Made by a program: the position numbers and the translations under genes. Below are positions 22,628-40,832 of a stretch of 64,000 nucleotides of DNA, piece by piece. Within the stretch, counting starts at the first letter, position 1, and each line of letters opens with the position of its first letter. The notes under the pieces were generated by a model. It had not been told where the DNA came from. It did not search any database and saw only the letters and a program-made list of their open reading frames with translations. This stretch comes from Raphanus sativus (lineage: Eukaryota; Streptophyta; Magnoliopsida; Brassicales; Brassicaceae), in NCBI RefSeq assembly GCF_000801105.2, contig NC_079512.1, forward strand, positions 31,947,848 to 32,011,847, given 5' to 3'.

Positions 22628-23731
22628 TCAAGAATCCATTGGATTCCCAAGTAGAGTATGAACCAAGTTAGTAGCATTCCTCCTGATTTTCTCACTCTCA
22701 TTATCCTCCAAACCAAAGCATATCTCAACCACACCTTCTCTCTTAACCTCATCAACGATCTCTCTGCTACAACAACACAAGCAGTTGAGGATAAACAGAG
22801 AATACTGAATCCCTTTCAAACTCCCATTCCTCAAAACGTTAACCAACACCTCAACAAACCCACTCACTCTACTCATCTCCTCTCTCCCACCTCTACACTT
22901 GACCAAAAGCCCCAACACCTCCACCGCTCTCTCCAGCCCCGAATCCGCCGCCTCAACCAGTATCCCCACCGACCCGCAATCCACAACCCGTTTCCTATTA
23001 TCCGGAAACGAACAGAGAGCGTAAAGAGCCGTCGCCGACTCCTTCCTCTCCCGCTCGTTCCCGTCCCTCAGAAGAGAGACAAGAGCAGAGATCGCATCAG
23101 GGTACGACCCGATAGTCGCTTTGTTCACCTCCACGACGGCCAAACTAGTCAGCAGAGTCGCTGCGACCGCTTTGCAGTCGGGCGACCCGACCCGCAAAAC
23201 CGCCACGACGCGTCTCACCACGCCGTCGGCGACCAGACCCACTTTGTTATCGTCTTCCAGACTGAGATTGAGAAGCAAAGACAGAGACTTTTCCTGCAAG
23301 ACCATGTCCCCCGAGTCAACACAGTCGAGAACCGCGCGGACCGCTCCCGACTCGGTGACCTTCCTCCGCACGGAGGAGTCTCGCTTCGTGAGGCGGACGA
23401 GTCGGGTCAGCGACTCGAGACGCGACTCGTGGGAAGAGGATCGGGAGACGAGAGCGGAGATTAAGGAGTGGGATTGGGAGTGATGATCTTGATGCTGCTT
23501 AGGGGAGACATGAGCGAAGTTGGAGATTAAGCTCCTGAGGGCGTGGTTGGGAATCAGGGAAGGGTTTTCAGACAAGGGGAGCTTGGTGATTGGGCATGTC
23601 CGATTGCCGGAATCAATCCACTTTTGGATGGAGACCCGGTCGAAGGTGTGACCCGATTGGATGATGACCGGGTCGGACATGATCTCGAGGGAGATCGGGC
23701 AACGGAAGTCGTTTGGCAAGTCGAACGCCAT
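22628..23731 (-). CDS. PUB8: U-box/ARM E3 ubiquitin ligase PUB8 (B80)
   Basis: A single exon of 367 residues. The U-box is at about residues 7-78 (DFRCPISLEIMSDPVIIQSG, HTFDRVSIQKWI, CPITKLPL), followed by Armadillo-type repeats (LQEKSLSLLLNLSLEDDNK, RKESATALYALCSFPDNRK). U-box proteins recruit an E2 and transfer ubiquitin to substrates held by the ARM repeats. Length and gene order match Arabidopsis PUB8 (AT4G21350). In A. thaliana PUB8 flanks the S locus and was reported as a modifier of transient self-incompatibility through SRK transcript level. The next gene, ARK3, ends only 1.27 kb upstream of this start. The coding region is notably GC-rich compared with the surroundings. Confidence 0.93.
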   Translation of the reverse strand: MAFDLPNDFRCPISLEIMSDPVIIQSGHTFDRVSIQKWIDSGNRTCPITKLPLSENPSLIPNHALRSLISNFAHVSPKQHQDHHSQSHSLISALVSRSSSHESRLESLTRLVRLTKRDSSVRRKVTESGAVRAVLDCVDSGDMVLQEKSLSLLLNLSLEDDNKVGLVADGVVRRVVAVLRVGSPDCKAVAATLLTSLAVVEVNKATIGSYPDAISALVSLLRDGNERERKESATALYALCSFPDNRKRVVDCGSVGILVEAADSGLERAVEVLGLLVKCRGGREEMSRVSGFVEVLVNVLRNGSLKGIQYSLFILNCLCCCSREIVDEVKREGVVEICFGLEDNESEKIRRNATNLVHTLLGNPMDS

Positions 23732-24996
23732 TTATTCTTTAAAGGTGGAGCCTTTTTTTGCAGGGGTGTTTCGAGTGAGGGAAAGAGATAAGCTTTTGAA
23801 GAAGAAGAGACAGAGTTTAAGGGTTTATAAGAGATTCCCAGAGAGAGAGGGAGAGGGAGGCTCGTGTTGTGGACCGTGAAGCTTTTTGTTTTGCAGCAAT
23901 GGTTTTTTTTTTGTTTGAGTTGACGATTTTGCCCTTTGTGTATGTTTTTTTCGGGTCAAAAATTTAGGCACATCACGTGATTCACGACTAATTTAAAGCA
24001 TAGACTTTTTTTTCTTCTTTCTCAAACTATGTTTATATATATATATATAGGTTAACTTCTTAGCACTTTCCTTTATGTTAGTTCATATATTATCAAAAAA
24101 GAACTAGACTAAGTACAAACGAAAGTTTAAAGTTATAAATTAAATAATTGTGTAACTATTAACTCATATTAATTTTATTTTAATCATCTAAGAAGTGTGT
24201 TAGGAAAGGGATGAAGTAGAGTGCTGGAAAGCTAATCTTAACTGTGTTAATGTGATATAGATCCCCGTGAAAGCGCTGAAGGTACGGATCCTTGGCCTAA
24301 TGTCCATAGGAGCATAGTTTTGTTTGCTTTACAGTGCTCTAATCACCTACCCTACGTTCGTTGTTATTTACCAAACCAGACACTTGTCTTAAACAGTTTG
24401 ACAGGTCTATTCAAAAAGTTATTTGCCATTTCAGTTTAAAACGTAAGATGAATTTTTTTGAAAAGATGCAGGTTGATACAAGTTTGCATTGTTGTTGCAT
24501 TTAAATGTTGTACGTATCACCCTTTTATACGAACATATACTCACGACTTTTATGTTTATACTTGGACAAATTACGTGTGTTCTTTGATCCAAAACCGATT
24601 CATGCATGAGACATTGTGAGTTGTCGAAAATCATGATTCGTTGATCAAATTGTAGAACGGAAACATATAAAATGAGTACAAATTAACTTAAAATGGACCA
24701 CAAACCAATATGAAGCTAAACTATTGGTTAAAAGTTAAAGGAATTATAAATTTGAATCACTAAGAGATGTTTGTCTTCTAAATGAAAATTAATTTAACAT
24801 AGTTCGGATCTAGTTCTAATATAATCTACTAGTCATTTTAAAATAAAAAGGAAAATTGGACCATGTAATCAATCTTTCCTATTGAGACATACATAGAAAA
24901 ATACTATGCAAGTTACAAACAATGCTAGACAGTCGATACTTGTATCACTTGTCTTAATCATTTTTGACAATACAGATTGACTCAGCGACGCTCAGA
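23732..24996. other. PUB8-ARK3 interval, empty S-locus position
   Basis: This 1.27 kb gap corresponds to the place of SRK and SCR in Arabidopsis and Capsella. I see no S-domain, kinase exon, or small secreted Cys-rich frame on either strand. The left part is the PUB8 promoter and the right part the ARK3 3' UTR. The only frame of note (24431-24634, minus) has five cysteines but no signal peptide and no SCR-like Cys spacing. Confidence 0.7.
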
Positions 24997-27900
24997 TCAC
25001 CGAGGGTCAATGACCGATACAGTCATTTGGTTCACAGACCAAGATTCATCATGCCGCTGATTACTCGATGATGAATCAGTGTCAAGAGGACTTCTCCCAA
25101 CGCAATAACCTGGCTGTTCAGGCTGAGGAATAGCCGTTGTTTCACTTCCTAGCATCATAACTACCGACGACATCGTTGGTCTGTCGCTTGCACGTTCTTG
25201 AACACACAAGAGGCCAATCTTAATGCATCTTAAGATTTCAAGTGGACGGAACGTTGATGGTGAAGAATCTAAGATGATTGGATCAACGATGTCTAGCCCT
25301 TTCCCTTTTTTCCAGTTCCTCCACACCTGTAGTGCACATAGATTGAATATATTTTTTAGGTTTAGCTTCAGAGTGCGTTGCAAAATAGGAGGACGCTAAG
25401 AGGTTTTAGATCTTACACAACCAAGAAGATTAAGGTCATGGTCAGAGTTGTAGAATCCTTTGTTCCTCTTGCCACTTATGATCTCAAGAAGCAAAACACC
25501 GAAGCTGAAAACATCAGATTTTGTAGAGAATATTCCATCCATCGCATATTCCGGGGACATATAGCCACTACATAACAAAGATTGAAATCATTTTTAAATT
25601 GGTTGTGAGAAAAAAAAATCTATTTGTTGTTTAGAGAATAATTACTTACTAAGTTCCCACCACCTTCCTCGTATTAGCTTCTGTCTCATCACGTCCAAAG
25701 ATCCTAGCCATCCCAAAATCCGAGATCTTTGGAGTCATATCTTTATCAAGCAATACATTGCTCGCTTTCAAGTCTCTATGGATAATCCTAAACCGTGAAT
25801 CTTGGTGAAGATAAAGAAGTCCTCTAGCAATACCATTCGTTATATCAAACCTCTTCTCCCAGTCTAGCTTACAGCTTCGAGTCTTGTCTACAACCAATCA
25901 TAACCGAAAATGTGATAACTTATTTCAAAAGATTCGAACAAGAGCAGTAAGAAATTGTTGCACTAACCAAAGAGATGAGAATCGAGACTAAGATTCTCCA
26001 AATACTCGTAGATCAACATCTTCTCACTCCCATCGACGCAACACCCAAGAAGACGGACAAGGTTTATGTGCTGAAGCCTTGCAATGAGTTTCACCTCATT
26101 CTTGAACTCATCTGTCCCTTGCACCGACATCTTCGAAAGTCTTTTTACAGCGATTTCTTGCCCGTCAAGTAACCTTCCCTACTACCACACATGCTCATTA
26201 ACGACAGTCTTTTTCACTGATAGATAATGAATTAAGTTTTCAATAATGTTTACCTTGTAAACTATACCGAAACCCCCTTGACCGAGCTTGTTAGCATTTG
26301 AGAAATTGTCAGTGGCAATGGCAACAGCTTCAAAGTCCATTAATGGCAGTTCGAGATCATCTGTTTTGTTTTCTCTAAATATATGTCTCCTACTAGGCAT
26401 TACCACTTCGTTCATTAGCAAATCTTGGCTCCTCATTTGATCACCTAGTTCATCCACACAGAGAAGCAATCAGATATATAATTATCACAACAACAAAAAA
26501 ATCATACAAACATAAAAGGAATTGAAAGTTATTGATTTACCAAAGGGTGTTTCAATTGCTATTGATCGCTTCTGCTTCTTTTTCCAAAGACGAAAGATGA
26601 TGAAACATAAAAGAAGCAAAACGCTCACTCCAATGCATGAGCCAATGATTTTTGCATTTCGGTTCGTCGTGTCCTCTGAAGTAGAGAAAGAGGTACTATT
26701 GTTAATAATCCTATCATAGTTAACTAAAAGCAGTTTCTTTTTGGTATTGGATCTTAAACCTTACTAATAATATTGGGGGTAAATAAGTTTTTTTTTGTGA
26801 ATTACTGTATATGGTAAGTTGTAAAATTGTTAAAGTTCAATTGACTCAGATTCGTGAATAATATGGTAAGTCCGAAAATATATTTATTAAGGTATGAACT
26901 ATTATATTAGACTAAGCCAAGTTACAAAAAAACACTATTATATGGATTACAAAAGTCTACGCATATATGCAAGGACCAAAGACGTCAACATCTCTACCAC
27001 GTTTAACAAGATGGGAATGAAAACACTATTAAACTAAAAGAATGTTTGGCTAAATTCAAAGTCTGTTAAACAATAACAATGTAACTTTGACTTGCAATAT
27101 TCAATGCTATCACGCTTTACCGAACGCAGGAAGAAAAAACGCATTATTCACAAAAACTTAAACTTATTTAACTCTATCAACCGTTACTAAAAATGACAAA
27201 TTATTTCATTCTATCAACCGTTACTAAGATATACTATATCGATTGTAAAAAATGAAAACCATACGTATATATTTGTACTCTTTTTTTCTATATGATTACC
27301 ATCTTTTCTCGATGTATTATTTCCTATGAAATTTTATGTTCCACATCTATTTAGATAAAAGAGAAGGAACTAACCGAGATCACTAGCAGCCAACTTAACG
27401 TAAAGATCCTGACCACCCTTAGCATAATTCCGGGTATCAGAAATCTCTCCGGTCCACACAACGCAACCCGATCCACCACCTCGGATATCCGTATTAGCAA
27501 ACGCCGTACAATTACAATCATTTTTGCACTTCTCTTCACATTCTTTAATACCTATTCCTCTGTCCACACTAGTCGCCGCAGTATCCGGCAATTTCATTTT
27601 CTTCAACCGCACAAACCCATCTCCACCGTCACAACTCAAGGCCGTCTTCCTCACGCAACCATCAGACCCATCCCTTAACCCCCACGCCTGTGGATTCCTC
27701 GGCTGAAACCCTCTCATACAGTTACAAACCGGATACGTGTTGGAATCGCAGTAACCGAAAGTTCCACACTCTTTGTACTCATCACATTGGTCTTTTGGTG
27801 CGAACCAGAACTGGTTCCAGTTCTGCACTGCTTCAATCCAAGTGAACCGTTGTAACAACCCCGTGGAACTCAAACTTAACCTCGAGTACATGTTGTTTTT

Positions 27901-28644
27901 GGTGATTTGGAATGAGTAAGTCACTTCTTGATCACTCGCTGTGAAGTTGAACTCTATGTAGTCCAGCAGCTGCATTTCCGGTACACCGCTAAACCGGATT
28001 CCATTCCACGGACCGCTCCGGTACACTCGCGTCGCTTTGTTCCACAAGAAAGCCTCCGGAAACCCTCTGGTCTCGAGTTTGAACGAGAAGTCGCCGCTTG
28101 ATGGATCATCTGAACTTTTCCAAGATCTCAAGAACCGGTTAAACCCGGTTTTGAGATCCCAGCCGAGTTTCATCTCCGGGAGTAAAGTATCTGTCGGATA
28201 ATCAAAACTCTGCCACAAAACTCCGTCTGCGTTGTCGTCGTTAGAGTATCTGAGAACGAAGTTACCGTTATCAAGAAGCTCTGCAACCACCGGAGATGTC
28301 ACATCTCCTCCTCCGGTAAGATTCGTCGACCAAACAGCTGTGTCGGAACCATCGACAACGACGAGGTTACTGTCGGAGATTTTGAGAGTTCCGATGGAAG
28401 TGGAGAGAGGATGGTCTCTGTTTGCGACCCAAACGTAGGTTCTCTTGGAGATTGCCTTGTACCATATCCCGAGATACCAACGAGAAGACAAAGAGGGTTT
28501 GAAGAAACCAAGCTCGAAAATGTTACCAGGAGACGAAATGGTCTTGTTGCTTGAGATGGTTAGAGATTCGGTGGCCGACAAAGTGTTGGCAGAGAATGAG
28601 AAAGCAGGGAACAGAAGTAAGACGGAGAAGAGTACACCTCTCAT
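24997..28644 (-). CDS. ARK3: S-domain receptor kinase ARK3 (AT4G21380)
   Basis: Seven exons on the minus strand: 27375..28644, 26541..26675, 26254..26444, 25968..26178, 25650..25887, 25417..25567, 24997..25326. Total 2526 nt, 841 residues (Arabidopsis ARK3 about 850). Order: signal peptide, B-lectin domain, S-locus glycoprotein domain, EGF-like and PAN/APPLE region, all in exon 1; transmembrane segment in exon 2 ([19 protein letters not shown]); kinase in exons 3-7 with [22 protein letters not shown] and KISDFGMAR, all catalytic residues present. ATG 28644 was chosen because the family starts MRG. ARK-class kinases work at the plasma membrane and can phosphorylate PUB-ARM proteins. It borders the S locus in Arabidopsis; here its neighbour is PUB8 directly. 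Confidence 0.94.
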
Positions 28645-30418
28645 GTCTCCACACAACATTCTTGTGTTCTTGTCTTTTCTCTCTCTCTCTTTGTTGAGAA
28701 AATTATATGTAAATTTTAGGATTTGTTTTTCGTTGGAGATATCGGACATGTTTCGTGTTAAATGCATGGACTTTTATTTACTGGTTCTATCAACATAAAT
28801 TCCTTTCTGTGCCTTTTAAAATTTTCTTGGTCTTCCAGGTTTGAACATATCTGTTTGTAGTTACGTTATGTACTAATGTACAGTCGGATTCAGAGTTGAC
28901 CTACGTGTTCAGAAAGTTTGTTTTATTTATTTTGTCAGGCTTCTTTTCATTTTCTACGCGTTATCTTTGTTAATAAGTTAAATTCACAGTTATTCAGTTA
29001 ACATAAATGACTTTACTTCCTTTTCTGATTTTTTTCCCAGCCAATAGTCAGTCAACCGGTTTGTATGTGTCTGGAAATTATATAAGAGAATCCGTTACAA
29101 TACAAACATTGTTTTTGTAATAAGTTCAACCTCGATGTCTAGAGACGGTATTGAATTTCTTAAAGTTAGAATATTTACATTTTAATTAATAACCGTTGAC
29201 CACTAAAAAGAAGCCATGAAAGAGTTTCTAAAGTTTTAAAGCAAATTTTACATAAATGATAATTAAATGTTAATAAATCCTAAAAATATGAAATACTCGT
29301 TTAATATTTAATTGGTTTTTGTACTGCAATAGTTTTTTCGTTTTGTGACGTTTAAATGATCTATCAGAAATCTTTATTGGAGATGCTCTGAAGAGCTCTT
29401 TTTCGAGAGTTTTGTTTCCTTCCCAATGAATAGAAACCAAACTTTAATTTAATTCACCAAACAAACCAAACTTTAATTTAGTTCCGCATTCCCCGAAGAC
29501 AAAATAGAAGGGTGTGGTTCCACGTTTACCTTGACTATTCTTCTCTCCTACCAGCCTCCATTTGGTTCCTTCCAATTAATTTTACAATGGAACTTGCTAT
29601 GTTTATCATATCTGAACCGAATCAGAATAAATTTAAACCGAGTCCAAACCAAATTTTAAAAATATTCGAAAAGGCTAAATTTTCTACCTTAGAATAACTG
29701 AATTCCGATTAAATCTAAAACAAACCCTGTCGGATAAACGAACATCCATGCCTACTAACTACTTGGTCTGAATTATTTATAACCAAGAACACCCTTGTTC
29801 TATCAGATAATTTCATAAATTAGAGTAAATAAAGTCGTTGGGCTGGAACTTTGAGGAGAGAAAACTTATGATAAAACGTTTTTATGTCTATTGTTATAGA
29901 TTTTATATAAATATATGAAGGCTCAACTAGTTTAGGTATGAATGTTAAGAATGAAGATTCGACTTTATATCATCTGTAAATGTTCACCAACCAAATAAAC
30001 TTTTTTTAAGAAAAGAAGAATGTCGAAAGAGGGAAAACTATCGAAGTTAGGCGTTACAAAGTCTTGGCTTGGAACAGCCTCATGATTTTTTATTCCATAA
30101 CAGTATATATATATATATTCAAATCACATTTTAATCAAACACAGAAGAACCCTGCAAGGTCTAGAGAATATATATTATTTTTTGTCGCAATGGTTATGGT
30201 GAACAACAATTTTACAAAATCTATATAAGGAACTGTTGTTTAAAAACAGTCGAATGGTGTGGTTCGAACGAGGATATCATAGTAAATCCCATCCATACAT
30301 TTCACTTTATCAACACACATAAATTCAACCAATAACATTCTATTATCCTAACTAACCCCAGAAAAATATCACAAGAATTATATCAAACTTTACAAACTTG
30401 AAAAAAAAAAGAAGAACT
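28645..30418. other. Intergenic between B120 and ARK3
   Basis: About 1.8 kb. The left part is the ARK3 promoter and leader, the right part the B120 3' flank. No gene or clear element seen. Confidence 0.45.
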
Positions 30419-33797
<3,379 letters not shown>

Positions 33798-35411
33798 TTT
33801 ACTGATTTTAGCAGAAGATAACCCAAGTGAGGATGTTTGTAATAAAGGTTTTGGTTTCGAGGATATGCTTAGAGAGGAAAGGAAGAAGGATAACAATGGT
33901 GGAAACTTCATTGGGTATTAAAAGTAAAAGAGAGGTGACAAAAGGAGAATAATACAAGAAAGGGACGGTGGCTGTTTGTGCGACTTAACTGTTTAATAAG
34001 AGAAGTTTCCTTTTCTCGTTTTCAAAGTTTGAAAGTTGGACCTTTGGTCGTTGTCATCTATCATTCTATTGGGTAAAAACAATATAAAAAGTCAAATTCC
34101 TTGGATTAAAAGTCACCTTTTTAATTGCATTTCATTTCTCTTCTTTTTTTCAACGTTATACAACCTGCAGACATGTGTTTTGGGTTATGACCTAATTTCA
34201 ACAAAAAGAAATTTACATCTAAGGTTTTTTAACAGTTGCAGTTTAGGTGATTGATTAGAGTTTAGTATGATTAGTATGAATTACATTATTAATATTTGGA
34301 AGAAAGTAAGAAGTGCCACACAAGTGGAGCAGGTCAGCTTTGTACATTAGTTTATTGCTTTATGATATTTTTTTAAAAGGCTTGTTGGTGTTTCCGTTGG
34401 CCGCCACATTGACTCATATGGTCAAATAATCAGCACATCGGATTTGGATGGTCTTGTCTCTATTTTATAGCACGTGAAATATTTTACTTTTACTTTATAT
34501 TCATTCATTTAACTGTTGTTTTATCACCTAAACCCCAATGATACGCAAAACTTAAGATTCTATTTTTGCATGACGTTAAAACTATCTTTGCAAAAGAATA
34601 TCGATGAAGCCAAACATCAAGTGGGATATACACTGGCAAGTGGCGGCAAAGCATATAATGATACAATGCCAGATCGTTTTTTTTTTGTGGAGTTCGCATT
34701 ATTGATTAATTTTAGTGGATTAGCTGAATCAAAAGTGAATAAGGTTAAGGTTAAGGTTAAGTATAATAAAGAGAATGTGTCTACTAGGCTATACCCATTA
34801 ATATGTATAGATATAAATACTCCAGAAGGGTCCACCGTCCACAATGCGGGTCAAGAGTTCTTATCATTACGTTATTTAGGGGTTTAGGATAAAGACGATT
34901 AAATTCACCAACACTGTTTTGTCTTTGATATAGACTTCTACTAACCTAAACGTTGTTTTACTCGTGATACAATTATGTATGATGTTCACATTTATACATA
35001 TTTGATTGTTATACACGTACTCTTTTTTTTTAAAGTTATATGTTATAAAATTTCGAACCTAGTAAAACAATCTGTAATTGAAAATATAATATTTTCCTTT
35101 TCCTTCCTATTTTAAATAACGTTTAAGCTGCAGTGTTCTAGTAGAACCTTTGGGGACATATCCGTAACTCTAATTTATAGACATTTCTTTGAGAAATTGA
35201 AAAAATAGGATTGATATTGGCTTTGCAATTGTACTTCAAATTTTAAAATAATGTTGACTTAACGACTTCCTCAGTACTTCAGAAACAATTAAGGTTAATA
35301 ATTTTTGATTGATATTGAAAATCAAGCCAGACTGTCTGAAAAATCATACAAACAAAACCCATTAAAAGACTAAAACAAAACAATCAAACTTTCTTTACAG
35401 ATTGAAGCTTG
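33798..35411. other. Intergenic between CRK29 and B120
   Basis: About 1.6 kb. It holds the B120 promoter (left) and CRK29 3' flank (right). A (ggttaa)n microsatellite lies at about 34741-34760. No supported gene; a 123-codon frame at 34516-34887 shows no family resemblance. Confidence 0.45.
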
Positions 35412-38345
<2,934 letters not shown>

Positions 38346-38680
38346 GGAGAGCTTGAAGTTTTTTTTTTCTTTTTTTTTGCTGTAATGCGTTTAGATATGG
38401 TTAAAGCCGTAACGCTCGATCTTATTTGACCTTGCAGAGTGTGTGTTATTGGCACTATTTCAAAATCGGACAGCGGAAAGCACACAACTTGGTGATAAAA
38501 AAAAACATTATAAAATAAAAATACAGTGGCAGACACAAAGCGGACAAGGTTTGTGAGGTACTTGGGTCCCCCCCGCATGATGATAGATTCATAGAACTAA
38601 CTATATAAAACTAACGAGTTGCTGCAGTGAATCAGCCAATCAAGTCAGCGCCTCAACGGTCTGTTAAAAAACGTTATTTA
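38346..38680. promoter_or_regulatory. CRK29 promoter region
   Basis: 335 bp between the CRK29 start and the left target-site copy of the retroposon. It must contain the CRK29 leader and proximal promoter. A CTTTTTTTTTTCTTTTTTTTTT-like run lies close to the start codon. No element was assigned. Confidence 0.35.
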
Positions 38681-39823
38681 AATAAGAAGTGATTAAGATA
38701 GTTAATTAATCGCCCTAAAACGCTCTCAAAAAAGGGGATAGCAAAGGCGATTAGGGTTTCACCACCCTTTCGCCGCCGTTGATTTCGCCTCACGCTTATC
38801 AACGAGAAGCTTCTTCCTCTTCCCTTCCTTCCTTCCTCTCCTTCCATGGCGCCGCTTGTAGCAGGTCCAGCTTCCCTTTCACGCCCTCCCTCAGACCCAC
38901 CAGATTCGAGTTTGAAGGTTGCTCTCCCGTTAAATCCTCCAGATCCGCCGGTTCCTCCTGACCCTCCGCCTGATACATTATTTTTCACGGGTTTCCTTCA
39001 GTTGTACGATCTATGGGTCGCAGTTACTTTTCCCCATAAGTTCTCAGATCCAGATCTATGTTCGATAATTTCATATGAACTAGTTTCGTTGGATCCGAGC
39101 TTTTCTGTGTTAGTTCCGACTGTTTCGGTTGCATTTCGTTATGCTGCCTCTGTTGGCACTTTTGTGGTCTATGAGTGGTCCTTTACTGCAGTATGCAGGT
39201 GTTGTCCATTTACTGCAGTATGCAGGCTTACTTCCACCTTTGCTCTAATGGCTTTTGCAATGATAAGGCATTCTCTCCTCTTGTGGCAGCTTGGAGTGAA
39301 AGTTCTTAAATTATGTATCCTTCCAGCAAATCTGGTTTGTTTGGGCAGTAATTGCCTTTATTTCTCCTTTAAGGAGTGTTTTGTCCTCCCACATCTATCA
39401 CTTGTTATTAGTGAAATTGTTATAGGGAGTATTGTTTTGAAGATGGTTCTGTATGAAGCAGAAGCGAAGGTGTTTATCGTCTCTCGTTTAGATGGTGTCA
39501 ACTGTCTGACCTCTTTGACCATGGAGGTTTTCATCTCTCCCCTTTATTGTTTCGAACAGGAATGTCAAGTTGAAGAAGTTTTCTTGTTTGACTGTCCACT
39601 TTCGGAGACAACGGTGGTTGAACTTGTGATATCACCTTTATCTTTAAGCTTTTATTTGAGTACTTGTTTAAGCTTTCTCAATTGCTTGTCCAGTGTATTG
39701 GTCTATGATTTGGTTTGTTTGGTTCCTTGTAGCCTTATTGTATCCTCCATTGATGGAGTTAAACTCTTTTAAGTTTCAATGAAAGTTGTTTGACCAAAAA
39801 AAAAAAAAAATAATAAGTGATTA
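38681..39823 (+). mobile_element. Poly(A) retroposon (LINE-mobilised, Sadhu-like?)
   Basis: The body (38696-39808) ends in an A15 run and is flanked by a 15-bp target-site duplication with one mismatch: aataagaagtgatta (38681-38695) and aataataagtgatta (39809-39823). It therefore inserted by target-primed reverse transcription. It has a ttagggtttc-type 5' start and a gaaagttgtttgacc tail before the A run. No reverse transcriptase is present. Size (1.1 kb), tail and lack of a known domain fit Sadhu-type retroposons, but that name is inference. A short duplication (ttactgcagtatgcagg) occurs at about 39182 and 39209. Confidence 0.72.
38846..39772 (+). CDS. 308-codon open frame inside the retroposon, unknown
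   Basis: An open frame covers most of the retroposon. The first 50 residues are Pro-rich (PPDPPVPPDPPPDT); the rest is rich in Leu, Val, Ser and Cys with several hydrophobic runs (e.g. LSLSFYLSTCLSFLNCLSSV). I recognise no domain. The low-complexity hydrophobic composition could be chance translation of T-rich DNA. It may be a recent, undecayed insertion or a non-coding RNA template; I treat it as a doubtful protein. Confidence 0.25.
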   Translation: MAPLVAGPASLSRPPSDPPDSSLKVALPLNPPDPPVPPDPPPDTLFFTGFLQLYDLWVAVTFPHKFSDPDLCSIISYELVSLDPSFSVLVPTVSVAFRYAASVGTFVVYEWSFTAVCRCCPFTAVCRLTSTFALMAFAMIRHSLLLWQLGVKVLKLCILPANLVCLGSNCLYFSFKECFVLPHLSLVISEIVIGSIVLKMVLYEAEAKVFIVSRLDGVNCLTSLTMEVFISPLYCFEQECQVEEVFLFDCPLSETTVVELVISPLSLSFYLSTCLSFLNCLSSVLVYDLVCLVPCSLIVSSIDGVKLF

Positions 39824-40832
39824 TTGCTTTCTTCTTTCCTCGTAAAGTGCCAATAATGAACTGGAATAAAAAAGAAACTGAAAATCTAACTTTAAATAGT
39901 TTTTCAAACCAACTAAATATTCAAAATAATCTTTACTATAGATAGTAAACGCAGTTATTAAAATAGCCCACAGACTCCATCAACTATCAGGCCCGGACCA
40001 AAGTCGAAAAGATCTTAAACATACTATATAACCGGGATAAACCGAACCAAAAAACTTGTCCAAGTAACTGTTCCTTCCACTTTTTAAAACTAACGAATGG
40101 GAACAGTTTGAAAATCCAGTTTCATTATTGTACAAAGCAGAAACAGGGCAAGTGTTTAGAAATGTCCGTTAGTCACATTGTTCAATATGTTTCGTTATGT
40201 CCGTGATCATGGCTCTATTGGAAAGAAGAATGAAATCTGATCATCAACTCACGTTTCGAATATTTTTCTTAATGGTTTTGACTTTGATCTGCTATGAGTT
40301 TCTTACTAAACGTAAACAGAACCAGTAATGGTTCCTGAGAATGTAAGGTAAACTCTGTTTTTCTCTCTTCTTTAATTCTTTCTTTGCTTGCACGTTTCTA
40401 AACCAGAGAGCAAAAAGAGATCCCTCCTGAAATTTAGGAGAGACGCCCATGTAATTTAAGGTATAGGACAAAAGTAGACATTACTGTTTCAGGTTTCTCA
40501 AGGTTTTCTTTCTTCATAGAAACCTCTTCTTCTTCTTCTTTAAATCTCTCTATTAAATCAGACTAATTTTTTTAACATTTCTGAGTTTACTGAATTCTGC
40601 AAACTTTCCTTCCCTTTCCTTTTTACTTAAATCCAGGATCATTCTTTGGTTTCCTTGCAAGGATCATTTATCTAACAAACCCTTCCTTTACATATTTTTT
40701 CTATTCTTCATTTCCAATCTCCCATAACATGATTATCTTATGCAACAGTCATGAAGATTAGAGCAGCAGAAACAAGAACCTGATTTACTCCAAGATTTCT
40801 TAAAATATCCTGCGTCATCAGCTTGAAAGACA
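39824..40832. other. Intergenic, upstream of RNase H gene
   Basis: About 1 kb without a supported gene. It should hold the promoter and leader of the RNase H gene, with a CT-rich stretch at about 40525-40555. Confidence 0.4.

Noticed and set aside
22658..23464. 268-codon open frame on the plus strand
   Set aside because: It is the antisense of the PUB8 coding exon, whose high GC content suppresses stops. No family resemblance.
24431..24634. Small Cys-containing frame in the PUB8-ARK3 gap, possible SCR
   Set aside because: No signal peptide, five cysteines with no SCR-like spacing, and no second exon.
30185..30290. Possible SINE or tRNA (ggttcgaacgagg box-B-like)
   Set aside because: No acceptable box A at the right spacing and no flanking duplications.
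34516..34887. 123-codon frame as a gene
   Set aside because: Low-complexity (ggttaa)n inside it, no domain, lies in the 3' flank of CRK29.
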